The notes beneath the pieces are model-generated. The model was not told where the DNA came from, did no database searches, and saw only the letters and a list, made by a program, of their open reading frames with translations. Shown here piece by piece: positions 1 through 5,001 of a stretch of 5,001 nucleotides of DNA; position 1 is the first letter of the stretch; each line of letters starts with the position of its first letter. Source of the stretch: Acidimicrobiia bacterium (GTDB lineage: Bacteria; Actinomycetota; Acidimicrobiia; Acidimicrobiales; SZUA-35); contig JAOUGG010000289.1 in assembly GCA_029857855.1 (NCBI GenBank), forward strand, positions 1 through 5,001, read 5' to 3'. The translations under genes and the position numbers were made by a program.

Positions 1-513
1 CTTCGAGGCGTCGGTGCGACGATGGAACATCGACTCGCCGGCGAACAGGCCTCCGATGCCGATGCCGTAGAGTCCTCCGGCCAGGCCGTCGTCGTCCCAC
101 ACCTCGACCGAATGGGCCCAACCCAGCTTGTGGAGGTGGGTGTAGGCCCGGCGGATCCGCTGGTCGATCCAGCCCATCGGACGAGCCGGGTCGGCACAGG
201 CCGAGATGACCTGATCGAAGGCCTCGTTGACGGTCACCCGATAGCGGCGCACCGACCGTCGCAGTGATCGGGAGACCTTCAGGCCCGAGGGGCGGATGAT
301 GCCTCGGGGGTCGGGGCTGAACCAGCCGATGTGTTTGCGGTCGACCGGCATCGGAAAGTAGCCGCGGGTGTAGGCGCCGAGGAGCGTTCCGGGCTCCAGA
401 TCAGCGCCGACGGCAATGAAATCCTCGCCGGGAGTCAGGCTGTCGAGTGGAGGAAACTCCCAGGACGTGGACGGCGGAACCACCGGCTGATCACGACCGA
501 TCACCCGCTCCAC
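1..513 (-). CDS. aat: Leucyl/phenylalanyl-tRNA--protein transferase, N-terminal 171 codons (3' end outside window)
   Basis: Aat transfers Leu or Phe from charged tRNA to the N-terminal Lys or Arg of proteins in the cytosol. This creates an N-degron that ClpS delivers to a Clp protease. Read on the minus strand, the frame stays open from 513 to the window edge. Family hallmarks appear in order: the 'FPP' stretch at residues 20-22, 'AVGADLEPGTLLGAY' at 34-48, 'GYFPM' at 51-55, 'GWFSPDPRGI' at 63-72, 'GWIDQRIRRAYTHLHKLGWAHSVEVW' spread over 114-139, 'GLAGGLYGI' at 143-151, and 'GGLFAGESMFHRRTDASK' at 154-171. The GESMF segment carries a Glu conserved in the family. About 40-60 residues should lie beyond the edge. 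I chose GTG at 513-511 because GAGG precedes it by about 4 bases. GTG at 504-502 is an equally possible start, three codons inside. The coiled-coil gene ends 34 bp upstream on the same strand, so the two may be co-transcribed. Family assignment is near certain; the start is not. Confidence 0.93.
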   Translation of the reverse strand, partial: MERVIGRDQPVVPPSTSWEFPPLDSLTPGEDFIAVGADLEPGTLLGAYTRGYFPMPVDRKHIGWFSPDPRGIIRPSGLKVSRSLRRSVRRYRVTVNEAFDQVISACADPARPMGWIDQRIRRAYTHLHKLGWAHSVEVWDDDGLAGGLYGIGIGGLFAGESMFHRRTDASK

Positions 514-547
514 GATACCTCGCCGGTACTCGCCATCCCAGGCGGGA

Positions 548-997
548 TCAGGTGAGCAACGCGGTGACGACGGCGATGCCGTTGGCCACCATGGTCCCCG
601 CTCCCCACCGGTAGAGATTGCCGATCTCGGCCTTCATCTCACCGCGAAGCTGCTGGATCTCGCCCCGAACATCGACGATGTCAGCCCTGACGCCGACGAT
701 TTCTCGTCGGACCTCGTTTCGGAAGTCGGTGAACTCAACGTTGATTTCGTTTCGGAAGTCGGTGAACTCAGCGTTGATCTCGCTTCGGAAGTCCGTGAAC
801 TCACCCCTGATCTCGCTTCGGAACTCGGCAAACTCACCTCGAAGGAGGGTGGTGTTGGCGTGGAGATCGGCCTGGGTGGCCAGCTCGCCGGTGGGTTTGG
901 TGAAGAGAAGTTCCATGATGACCTCGGCGACAGGTTGGCTGAGGTTGGTCGTGAACGCCTGGTAGACCATGTTGCGGTCGGCTTCGGATACTGACAT
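548..997 (-). CDS. Small coiled-coil protein with C-terminal membrane anchor (149 aa), function unknown
   Basis: I do not know the function. Residues 1-35 form a predicted helical head ('SEADRNMVYQAF' through 'EVIMELLF'). 'ELATQADL' follows at about 38-45 and resembles the 'DVATKADL' segment of small actinobacterial coiled-coil/TM proteins. Residues about 52-125 are a long charged helix with 11-residue repeats, consecutive units being GEFAEFRSEIR, GEFTDFRSEIN, AEFTDFRNEIN and VEFTDFRNEVR, with degenerate units after them. Residues about 129-149 (YRWGAGTMVANGIAVVTALLT) form one hydrophobic segment at the extreme C-terminus. This suggests a tail-anchored rod, probably oligomeric. The frame extends upstream to an ATG at 1171, but that would overlap the oxygenase start, and the extra 58 residues are Arg-rich and look like translated non-coding sequence. 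ATG at 997, with GTGAG 6 bases before it, starts exactly at the conserved-looking head. The gene reads toward aat. Similarity to DUF1640/CCDC90-like coiled-coil anchors is by architecture only. Confidence 0.8.
   Translation of the reverse strand: MSVSEADRNMVYQAFTTNLSQPVAEVIMELLFTKPTGELATQADLHANTTLLRGEFAEFRSEIRGEFTDFRSEINAEFTDFRNEINVEFTDFRNEVRREIVGVRADIVDVRGEIQQLRGEMKAEIGNLYRWGAGTMVANGIAVVTALLT
716..847. repeat. Four tandem 33-bp units inside the coiled-coil gene
   Basis: Units lie at 716-748, 749-781, 782-814 and 815-847. The first two differ at only two positions and the fourth is the most diverged. On the plus strand each unit begins with a variant of 'GTTTCGGAAGTCGGTGAACT'. The period is exactly 11 codons, so gain or loss of a unit keeps the reading frame and changes coil length by one hendecad. 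Confidence 0.85.
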
Positions 998-1129
998 CAG
1001 ATTCTCACGTTTCGCACGCGGCGTCGAGCCGCATCTCGCTTCGGTAGAACCTCGATCGTTCTCGAGTGCCTCGTCACGCAAGGCGCGGAGCTGATGATAC
1101 CGGTGGGGTCGGACAGCGGCCGATCCGCG

Positions 1130-1149
1130 GTTTGGACGGACGTCCAAAC
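1130..1149. promoter_or_regulatory. Perfect 20-bp palindrome, probable TetR-family operator
   Basis: GTTTGGACG (1130-1138) and CGTCCAAAC (1141-1149) are exact reverse complements around a 2-bp centre, GA. The site ends 20 bp before the oxygenase ATG and covers the candidate -35. Size and symmetry suit a TetR-family dimer, and a TetR/BetI-like regulator is the third gene of the same operon. The TTGGAC/GTCCAA half-sites recall those described for BetI operators, although the spacing differs here as I remember them. That the local regulator binds here is inference. Confidence 0.7.
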
Positions 1150-1162
1150 GCAGTTGTAGGCT
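1132..1162 (+). promoter_or_regulatory. Candidate promoter of the oxygenase operon, giving a leaderless mRNA
   Basis: TTGGAC at 1132-1137 serves as -35 and TAGGCT at 1157-1162 as -10, matching the actinobacterial TANNNT pattern. The spacer is 19 bp, slightly long. A start 7-8 bases past the -10 falls on the ATG at 1170, and no good Shine-Dalgarno precedes that ATG. The -35 lies inside the palindrome at 1130-1149, so a bound repressor would block polymerase. Assigned by eye. Confidence 0.45.
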
Positions 1163-1169
1163 CTCGACC

Positions 1170-2303
1170 ATGATCGAATCGACGACGGTTCCGTCGATCG
1201 AAAGTGGCCGGCACCCCGATCCGGGGCGGTCGCTGTCGCTTCACGCCGACGCCTACACGTTGGATCACTGGTTCGAGGTCGATCAACGACGGATCATGGC
1301 GCGAACCTGGCAATGGATCTGCCATGGCGAGAAGTTGCGTGACCCGGGAATGTTCGTCGCCGAAACGGTGGCCGGCATGCCGATCCTGGTGCTGCGGGAT
1401 GCCGACGGCCACCTGCGGGCGTTCTACAACGTCTGCAAACACCGGGCCCACGAACTGGTCGCCGGCGAGGGCCGGCTGCGGAACCTCGTCTGCCCGTACC
1501 ACGCCTGGACCTACGATCTGACCGGCCGTCTGACCGCCGCCCGCCACACCCGACATCTGGTCGACTTCGACATCGGTGCCATCTGCCTCGACGAGGTGTC
1601 GGTCACCGAGTTCGCCGGGTTCGTCTTCGTCAACCTCGACCCTGGGGCCGAGCCGTTGACCGAGGCATCGGGCGGTCTGGCCGGCGAGATCGTCGAGTGG
1701 GCACCCGACGTGGCCGACCTCACCTTCGCCCATCGCCTGAACTACACGATCCGGTCGAACTGGAAGAACGTGGTCGACAACTTCCTCGAGTGCTACCACT
1801 GCCACGTCGCTCACCGGGACTTCGTGTCGCTCGTCGACATGGACACCTACACCGTGACCACCCACGGCATCTACTCGAGCCACATGGCCGAGGCAGGCAA
1901 GGCGGTCAACAGTGCCTACGACGTGTCGGCGGCCACCGTCACCGACCATGCCGTGTGGTGGCTGTGGCCCAACACCTGCCTGATGCGCTACCCGGGGCGA
2001 GGCAACCTCATCGTGCTGAAGATCATCCCGGCCGGTCCCGACCTGACGTACGAAACCTACGACTTCTTCCTCGAGACCGCCGATCCGAACGAGGCCGAGC
2101 AGGAGGCCATCCGCTACCTCGACGATGTCCTCCAGGTGGAGGACATTGCGCTGGTGGAGAGCGTGCAGCGGGGTATGCGCACCCCGGCCTTCACCCAGGG
2201 GCGGATCGTCAACGATCCCTCCGGCTCGGGTCTGTCGGAACACGCCGTCCACCACTTCCACGGCCTGGTCCTCGACGCTTACCGGCAGGGTGATGGCCGA
2301 TGA
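1170..2303 (+). CDS. Rieske [2Fe-2S] non-heme iron oxygenase, alpha subunit, carnitine/glycine-betaine monooxygenase-like
   Basis: This is the terminal oxygenase of a two-component O2-dependent enzyme. The Rieske cluster is bound by C89-x-H91 and C108-x2-H111 (CKH, 16 residues, then CPYH). The catalytic iron is bound by H210 and H215 in 'DNFLECYHCHVAH' (203-215) and probably D325 in 'QVEDIALVESVQRGM' (322-336). E207 occupies the inter-subunit bridging position that is Asp in naphthalene-dioxygenase-type enzymes. Glu here, with 'NVCKHRAHEL' (87-96) and the tail 'QGRIVND' then 'SGLSEHAVHHFHGLVLDAY', points to the CntA, GbcA and choline monooxygenase group that attacks quaternary amines. Its 377 residues are normal for a full-length member. 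The ATG at 1170 is the first plausible start after the operator and has no clear ribosome site. The stop overlaps the SDR start. No reductase gene lies nearby in the window, so electrons must come from a partner encoded elsewhere. The family is certain; the exact substrate is unproven and could be another amine or an aromatic compound. Confidence 0.93.
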   Translation: MIESTTVPSIESGRHPDPGRSLSLHADAYTLDHWFEVDQRRIMARTWQWICHGEKLRDPGMFVAETVAGMPILVLRDADGHLRAFYNVCKHRAHELVAGEGRLRNLVCPYHAWTYDLTGRLTAARHTRHLVDFDIGAICLDEVSVTEFAGFVFVNLDPGAEPLTEASGGLAGEIVEWAPDVADLTFAHRLNYTIRSNWKNVVDNFLECYHCHVAHRDFVSLVDMDTYTVTTHGIYSSHMAEAGKAVNSAYDVSAATVTDHAVWWLWPNTCLMRYPGRGNLIVLKIIPAGPDLTYETYDFFLETADPNEAEQEAIRYLDDVLQVEDIALVESVQRGMRTPAFTQGRIVNDPSGSGLSEHAVHHFHGLVLDAYRQGDGR

Positions 2304-3070
2304 CCTCCATGTTGGAGGACCGGGTCGCCGTGGTGACCGGCGGTCGCGGAGGAGCCGGCCGCGCCGTCTGTCGACGGTTCATTTACGAGGGAGCCGTCGT
2401 GTACGCCGCCGACCTTACCGACGCTGGCTCTGCCGGCGGCCAGGACGACGCGCCCGGGACCTTTCTCCGACTCGACGTCACAGACGAGGACGAGGTCGTC
2501 GCCGCCATCAGCACGATCGAGGCCGAGCAGGGAAGGCTCGACATCGTGGTCAACGCGGCGGGGATCGAGATCGAGAAGACCGTGGCGGAAACCACGCTCG
2601 CGGAGTGGAACCGCATCTTCGCCATCAACGTCACCGGCACCTTTCTCACCTGCAAACATGCGCTGCCATTGCTCCGCCGATCCGAACACGCCTCCATCAT
2701 CAACTTCGGCTCCTACGACGGCTACATCGCCGATCCGAAACTGGCCGCGTACTGTGCCACCAAGGGAGCGGTCCACGCCCTGACCAAGGCCATGGCCGTC
2801 GATCACGGTCCCGAGGGGATCAGGGTCAACGCCATCTGCCCCGGTTACATCGACACGCCGATGCTCGAACAGTTCTACCCGGAAGGGGTCGACCCGGTGG
2901 AGGCCAGGGCCGAGGCCGAACGGGTGCATCCGCTGCGAACCATCGGCACGCCGACCGACATGGCCAATCTCGTCAACTGGCTGGCATCCGACGAGGCCCG
3001 CTACGCCAGCGGCCAGCTCTGGGTTCTCGACGGCGGCTTGTCGGCCCAGATCCAGCAGATGAGGTTCTGA
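2300..3070 (+). CDS. Short-chain dehydrogenase/reductase (classical SDR, 256 aa)
   Basis: Cytosolic NAD(P)-dependent oxidoreductase with a Rossmann fold. Visible motifs are the glycine-rich nucleotide loop 'TGGRGGAG' (13-20), an acidic residue D38 after the second strand suggesting NAD(H) preference, D60 in 'LDV', 'NAAG' (85-88, a variant of NNAG), N110 in 'AINVTG', catalytic S138, Y151 and K155 ('YCATK'), 'PGYIDTPM' (181-188), and the C-terminal 'SGQLWVLDGG' (237-246). Its length is typical. The ATG overlaps the oxygenase TGA as ATGA and is preceded by AGGGTGAT (2287-2294), a good ribosome site, so translation is probably coupled. ATG at 2309 is a weaker alternative. Co-translation suggests it oxidises an alcohol or hemiaminal-type product, or a side chain, of the same substrate the oxygenase acts on. 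SDR substrates cannot be read from sequence. The tail 'QIQQMRF' beyond the usual end is unremarkable. Confidence 0.92.
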   Translation: MTSMLEDRVAVVTGGRGGAGRAVCRRFIYEGAVVYAADLTDAGSAGGQDDAPGTFLRLDVTDEDEVVAAISTIEAEQGRLDIVVNAAGIEIEKTVAETTLAEWNRIFAINVTGTFLTCKHALPLLRRSEHASIINFGSYDGYIADPKLAAYCATKGAVHALTKAMAVDHGPEGIRVNAICPGYIDTPMLEQFYPEGVDPVEARAEAERVHPLRTIGTPTDMANLVNWLASDEARYASGQLWVLDGGLSAQIQQMRF

Positions 3071-3072
3071 GG

Positions 3073-3645
3073 GTGAGCACACCGGAGGGCGAGGCCCCGG
3101 CCGGCGAGCGCATCCTCGACGCCACGCTCGCCCTTCTGGCCCGGGACGGCGTGGCCGGGGTCAGCGTGCGGACCGTTGCCGCCGAAGCCGGGGTGGCCCG
3201 GGGACTCGCCGGGTACTACTTCAACAACAAATCCGGTTTGATCAGCGCCGCCCTTCGGCGTATCGGTTCCCAGGATTTCGATCTGGTCCAGCCGGCCGCT
3301 GACGGGGTCGATCCGGTCGAGCATCTCCGATGCTGCCTCCGCCAAGCCGTCGATCCTTCGTACCTCGATCCCGCCTACCTCAGCCTTCGGCTGCAGCTGT
3401 GGTCGCTGGCCGGCGTCGACCAGAGCTACGCCGAGATCAATCGCGCGGCCCAGCGGCGCTATCTGAGAGGACTGGCCGACCTGATGTCCGCGGCCCGACC
3501 GGACCTGGAACCGTCCGAGGTTGGGCGGCGGTCCACCGACATTCTCATCATTCAAAACGGCGTGTGGCTGACCGCCGTGCTCATCGAAGACGGCGAGGCC
3601 GTCGACCGAGCCGTGGGCCGATGCGAGGCACTGGCGTTCGGGTGA
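3073..3645 (+). CDS. TetR-family transcriptional regulator, BetI-like (190 aa)
   Basis: Residues about 10-55 are a TetR_N DNA-binding domain: 'GERILDATLALLARDGVAGVSVRTVAAEAGVARGLAGYYFNNKSGLISAAL', with the recognition helix near 41-50 ('VARGLAGYYF'). This segment resembles BetI. The ligand-binding half has the BetI C-terminal-domain look: 'YLSLRLQLWSLAGVDQSYAEINRAAQRRYLRGL' (102-134), then 'DILIIQNGVWLTAVLIEDG' (156-174). The start is GTG at 3073, 2 bp after the SDR stop, with GAGG at 3061-3064, 8 bases upstream inside the SDR 3' end. The open frame runs back to 2125, but that upstream part is out of frame with the SDR and is Arg-rich noise. As the last gene of the operon it would be made together with the enzymes and would repress them through the palindrome at 1130-1149, with substrate or product as inducer. 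The family is certain. The target site and a quaternary-amine ligand are inference. Confidence 0.9.
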   Translation: MSTPEGEAPAGERILDATLALLARDGVAGVSVRTVAAEAGVARGLAGYYFNNKSGLISAALRRIGSQDFDLVQPAADGVDPVEHLRCCLRQAVDPSYLDPAYLSLRLQLWSLAGVDQSYAEINRAAQRRYLRGLADLMSAARPDLEPSEVGRRSTDILIIQNGVWLTAVLIEDGEAVDRAVGRCEALAFG

Positions 3646-3685
3646 GCCGGTGATCCTCCGTCTGCGACTTTGACTTACCCGTCCC

Positions 3686-3699
3686 GCGGCCGTGGCCGC
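3686..3699. terminator. Short GC hairpin in the convergent gap, possible weak bidirectional terminator
   Basis: GCGGC (3686-3690) pairs with GCCGC (3695-3699) around the loop CGTG. It lies in the 90-bp gap between the convergent TetR and LysR genes, where termination from both sides is expected. The stem is only 5 bp and no T-tract follows in either direction, so it is not a textbook intrinsic terminator. Confidence 0.3.
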
Positions 3700-3735
3700 C
3701 GACAAGCGTTGGTTGTAGGCGACTGATCGCTGCGG

Positions 3736-4593
3736 TCAGCGGATCTCTCGGGCGATGAGTTCGGTGAGAGCCCTGGTTGCGTCGGGGTTCTCCCCCGGCA
3801 CGGTTCGCAGGACTTGATGGATCTGGGGAAGGGGTTCCAACTCGACCGGAGGTGACCACTCGACGATGTGATCGGTCAGGTACTGGCTGAGCACCAAACC
3901 GACTCCCAGGCCTGCCTCAACTGCGGCCAGAATCGCAGACGTCGAGGATCCCGCGAAGGACACGAAGTAGTCGAGCCCGGCGTTCTGGAGCTGGGGCCGC
4001 CCTGTCACCTGGTAGAAGCAGTCCTCCCCGAAACTGACCAGCGGAACCGGGGTCGTTGGCTGGTCCCAGCGACTCGATGTGACCCAGCACAGCTGGTCGG
4101 TCCACAGGACGACGTCGTCGGATCGAAGCTGCTCGTCGACGACCTGGATGATGGCCACGTCGATTTCGCCCCGATCGATTTGCTGAGAGAGATGTTCGGT
4201 CGAGGCGAAGGCGAACTGCACGATCGCGTTCGGATGGAGCCGGCTGAACCGCCCGAGAACGGCGGTGAGGTTCTCAGCGTAGAAATCCTGGTTGGCTCCG
4301 ATGCGAACCTGTCCGGCGAGTTGGTCGTAGACGAGACGGGCGGCGGCCCGATCATGGAGTTCAAGCATCTCCCGTCCGTCCTCGATCAGGGCCGCTCCAT
4401 CGCGGTTGGGGCGAATGGTGTGGCCATCGCGGATCAGCAGGGGGCGACCGACCTTTTCCTCCAGGCGCTTGATCTTGTGGCTGACCGCCGATTGGCTCAG
4501 GTTGAGGTAGCGGGCGGCGTTTGTCATGCCGTCGTGGTCCACCACGGCGATGAGGGTGCGGATCGATTCGAGGTCGAGCTGCAGTACGGCCAT
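3736..4593 (-). CDS. LysR-type transcriptional regulator (285 aa)
   Basis: The N-terminal winged helix-turn-helix is clear: 'LDLESIRTLIAVVDHDGMTNAARYLNLSQSAVSHKIKRLEEKVGRPLLIRD' (about 6-56), with the recognition helix at 'SQSAVSHKIKRLE' (33-45). It is followed by the linker helix and an effector-binding domain of the periplasmic-binding-protein fold: 'GQVRIGANQDF' (94-104), 'IDRGEIDVAII' (138-148) and 'AAVEAGLGVGLVLSQYL' (219-235). The length is typical. An in-frame TTG at 4623 would add 10 residues, but LysR proteins start just before the 'LDLESIRTL' helix, so ATG at 4593-4591 is preferred. No ribosome site precedes it, suggesting a leaderless message. Its 3' end converges on the TetR gene and it is divergent from the small gene at 4689. 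By the usual LysR habit it may control the divergent gene and itself through the repeat at 4615-4664. The effector is unknown, and nothing ties it to the oxygenase cassette beyond proximity. Confidence 0.93.
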   Translation of the reverse strand: MAVLQLDLESIRTLIAVVDHDGMTNAARYLNLSQSAVSHKIKRLEEKVGRPLLIRDGHTIRPNRDGAALIEDGREMLELHDRAAARLVYDQLAGQVRIGANQDFYAENLTAVLGRFSRLHPNAIVQFAFASTEHLSQQIDRGEIDVAIIQVVDEQLRSDDVVLWTDQLCWVTSSRWDQPTTPVPLVSFGEDCFYQVTGRPQLQNAGLDYFVSFAGSSTSAILAAVEAGLGVGLVLSQYLTDHIVEWSPPVELEPLPQIHQVLRTVPGENPDATRALTELIAREIR

Positions 4594-4600
4594 GACGTCG

Positions 4601-4606
4601 AGTATG
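4601..4606 (-). promoter_or_regulatory. Candidate -10 box of the LysR gene
   Basis: CATACT on the minus strand ends 7 bases before the LysR ATG (4593). A transcript from here would begin at or next to the ATG, which agrees with the missing ribosome site. The hexamer 17 bp upstream (TAGCTT, 4629-4624) is a poor -35, as expected for a promoter that may need an activator. Assigned by eye. Confidence 0.3.
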
Positions 4607-4614
4607 CCCCGTAT

Positions 4615-4664
4615 CCATGACAAAAGCTAATGGAAATCATCAAAGCATGTCTCTTGTGTCATGG
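4615..4664. repeat. 12-bp inverted repeat with 26-bp spacer in the LysR divergent region
   Basis: CCATGACAAAAG (4615-4626) and CTTGTGTCATGG (4653-4664) are reverse complements at 11 of 12 positions. The 26 bp between them are markedly AT-richer than the surrounding genes. The whole 50-bp span is about the size of a LysR tetramer footprint and sits between the two divergent starts. One arm lies just upstream of the candidate LysR -10, so binding could also autorepress. Its role as the LysR site is inference. Confidence 0.55.
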
Positions 4665-4688
4665 TCGAAGATGGGAGACGATGAACCC

Positions 4689-4949
4689 ATGGCAACAACC
4701 CTTTCCCCCACCCGCCGCACCGACACACTCGAGATTCCGGCCAACCGGTCACCCCAACCCGGCGGTGTCGATCCGGATTTCGGCCGGTCACCGGAGACCG
4801 CCGAGCCCGTTCCCAGCCCATCGCCGCCGCCGTCGTCGTCGTGGTGGTCGGACCTCCTCCACCGCCCGTCGTCGGACTTCCTCTCACCCAGCGACGCCGT
4901 TCTGTTCGTGGCCGATCCAAGCAACACCGTTCGTTCGATCCAGCGATAG
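4689..4949 (+). CDS. Small proline/serine-rich protein, 86 aa, unknown function
   Basis: I do not recognise this protein. From ATG at 4689 it reads MATTLSPTRRTDTLEIPANR, then a low-complexity Pro/Ser/Glu region with 'PVPSPSPPPSSSWW' (about 39-52), and ends in a more ordered-looking tail with 'SDLLHRPSSDFLSPSDAVLFVADPSNTVRSIQR' spread over 53-86. There is no signal peptide and no membrane segment. Third codon positions are overwhelmingly G or C in this frame, which supports real coding. GGGAGA at 4673-4678 lies 10 bases before the ATG, a rather long spacing. In-frame ATGs at 4671 and 4617 could extend it by 6 or 24 residues. The 4617 start would put the coding region over the inverted repeat. 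It is divergent from the LysR gene and is the obvious candidate target of that regulator. The Pro-rich half is probably disordered, and the function stays open. Confidence 0.6.
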   Translation: MATTLSPTRRTDTLEIPANRSPQPGGVDPDFGRSPETAEPVPSPSPPPSSSWWSDLLHRPSSDFLSPSDAVLFVADPSNTVRSIQR

Positions 4950-5001
4950 CCGTATGCTCGCCTGGCACTCGGTCGCTGTTTCTGAACTTCGTGTATGGCG
5001 A
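4950..5001. other. Right-edge non-coding stretch with a weak -10-like hexamer
   Basis: These 52 bases follow the small gene and hold no recognisable coding start or hairpin terminator. TATGCT at 4953-4958 matches a -10 consensus at most positions, with TTCGTT 17 bp upstream as a poor -35. It could drive a gene beyond the window, but this is only a suggestion. Confidence 0.2.

Noticed and set aside
716..847. CRISPR-like array of regularly spaced repeats
   Set aside because: The units are directly tandem with no unique spacers and lie inside a coding frame with an 11-codon period.
618..965. Plus-strand Ser-rich repetitive open frame opposite the coiled-coil gene
   Set aside because: Its repeats are the antisense of the 33-bp hendecad units. 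The minus-strand reading gives a coherent coiled coil plus membrane helix.
998..1171. 58-residue N-terminal extension of the coiled-coil protein to the ATG at 1171
   Set aside because: It would overlap the oxygenase operator and promoter and is Arg-rich without structure. The ATG at 997 has a better-placed ribosome site.
1074..2261. Long open frame of 395 codons on the minus strand
   Set aside because: It lies opposite the Rieske oxygenase, whose metal-binding motifs are intact. The antisense product is Gly/Val/Asp/His-rich without domains, the usual mirror of a high-GC gene.
2125..3072. Plus-strand open frame upstream of and joined to the TetR gene
   Set aside because: Only the part from 3073 on has a recognisable domain. 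The earlier part overlaps the oxygenase and SDR in another frame and is Arg/Ser-rich low-complexity sequence.
2279..3082. Minus-strand open frame of 267 codons opposite the SDR
   Set aside because: It is a shadow of the SDR. The product has no motif, while the plus strand carries the complete SDR catalytic set.
3730..3741. GCTG-CGGT-CAGC hairpin at the LysR 3' end
   Set aside because: It is only a 4-bp stem overlapping the stop codon with no T-tract. This is expected by chance in GC-rich DNA.
3868..4620. Plus-strand open frame of 250 codons opposite the LysR gene
   Set aside because: The opposite strand has an intact LysR protein of normal length. This frame shows no domain.

Overview
The window is high-GC DNA with strong G/C preference at third codon positions, GTG as well as ATG starts, and several genes without a clear Shine-Dalgarno sequence. 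This style fits an actinobacterium. The Aat-type gene beside a small 'VAT-K-ADL'-like coiled-coil membrane protein makes me lean towards Acidimicrobiia or a related lineage. That taxonomic call is inference from gene content, not proof.

Left part, minus strand (1-997): the N-terminal 171 codons of aat, the leucyl/phenylalanyl-tRNA--protein transferase, run off the left edge. Upstream of it in the same direction, 34 bp away, is a 149-residue coiled-coil protein with a C-terminal membrane anchor. Its coil is built on 11-residue (33-bp) repeats.

Centre, plus strand (1130-3645): a tight three-gene cassette encodes a Rieske non-heme iron oxygenase alpha subunit, a short-chain dehydrogenase/reductase that overlaps it by ATGA, and a TetR/BetI-like regulator that starts 2 bp after the SDR stop. 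The oxygenase resembles the quaternary-amine branch (carnitine monooxygenase CntA, glycine-betaine demethylase GbcA, choline monooxygenase). A perfect 20-bp palindrome lies 20 bp before the oxygenase ATG, across a candidate -35. The candidate -10 is placed so that the mRNA would start at or next to the ATG. The simplest model is that the last gene of the operon represses the operon through this palindrome until a substrate, possibly a quaternary ammonium compound, arrives. The oxygenase needs a reductase partner, and none is in the window.

Right part (3646-5001): a 90-bp convergent gap with a short GC hairpin separates the cassette from a minus-strand LysR-type regulator. The regulator is divergent from a small proline/serine-rich orphan gene. 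The 95-bp divergent spacer holds an AT-richer patch with a 12-bp inverted repeat (11 of 12 matching), the natural candidate for the LysR binding site. The last 52 bp hold no recognisable gene. There is no RNA gene, insertion sequence, CRISPR array or phage gene. The window reads as ordinary chromosome with a catabolic cassette.
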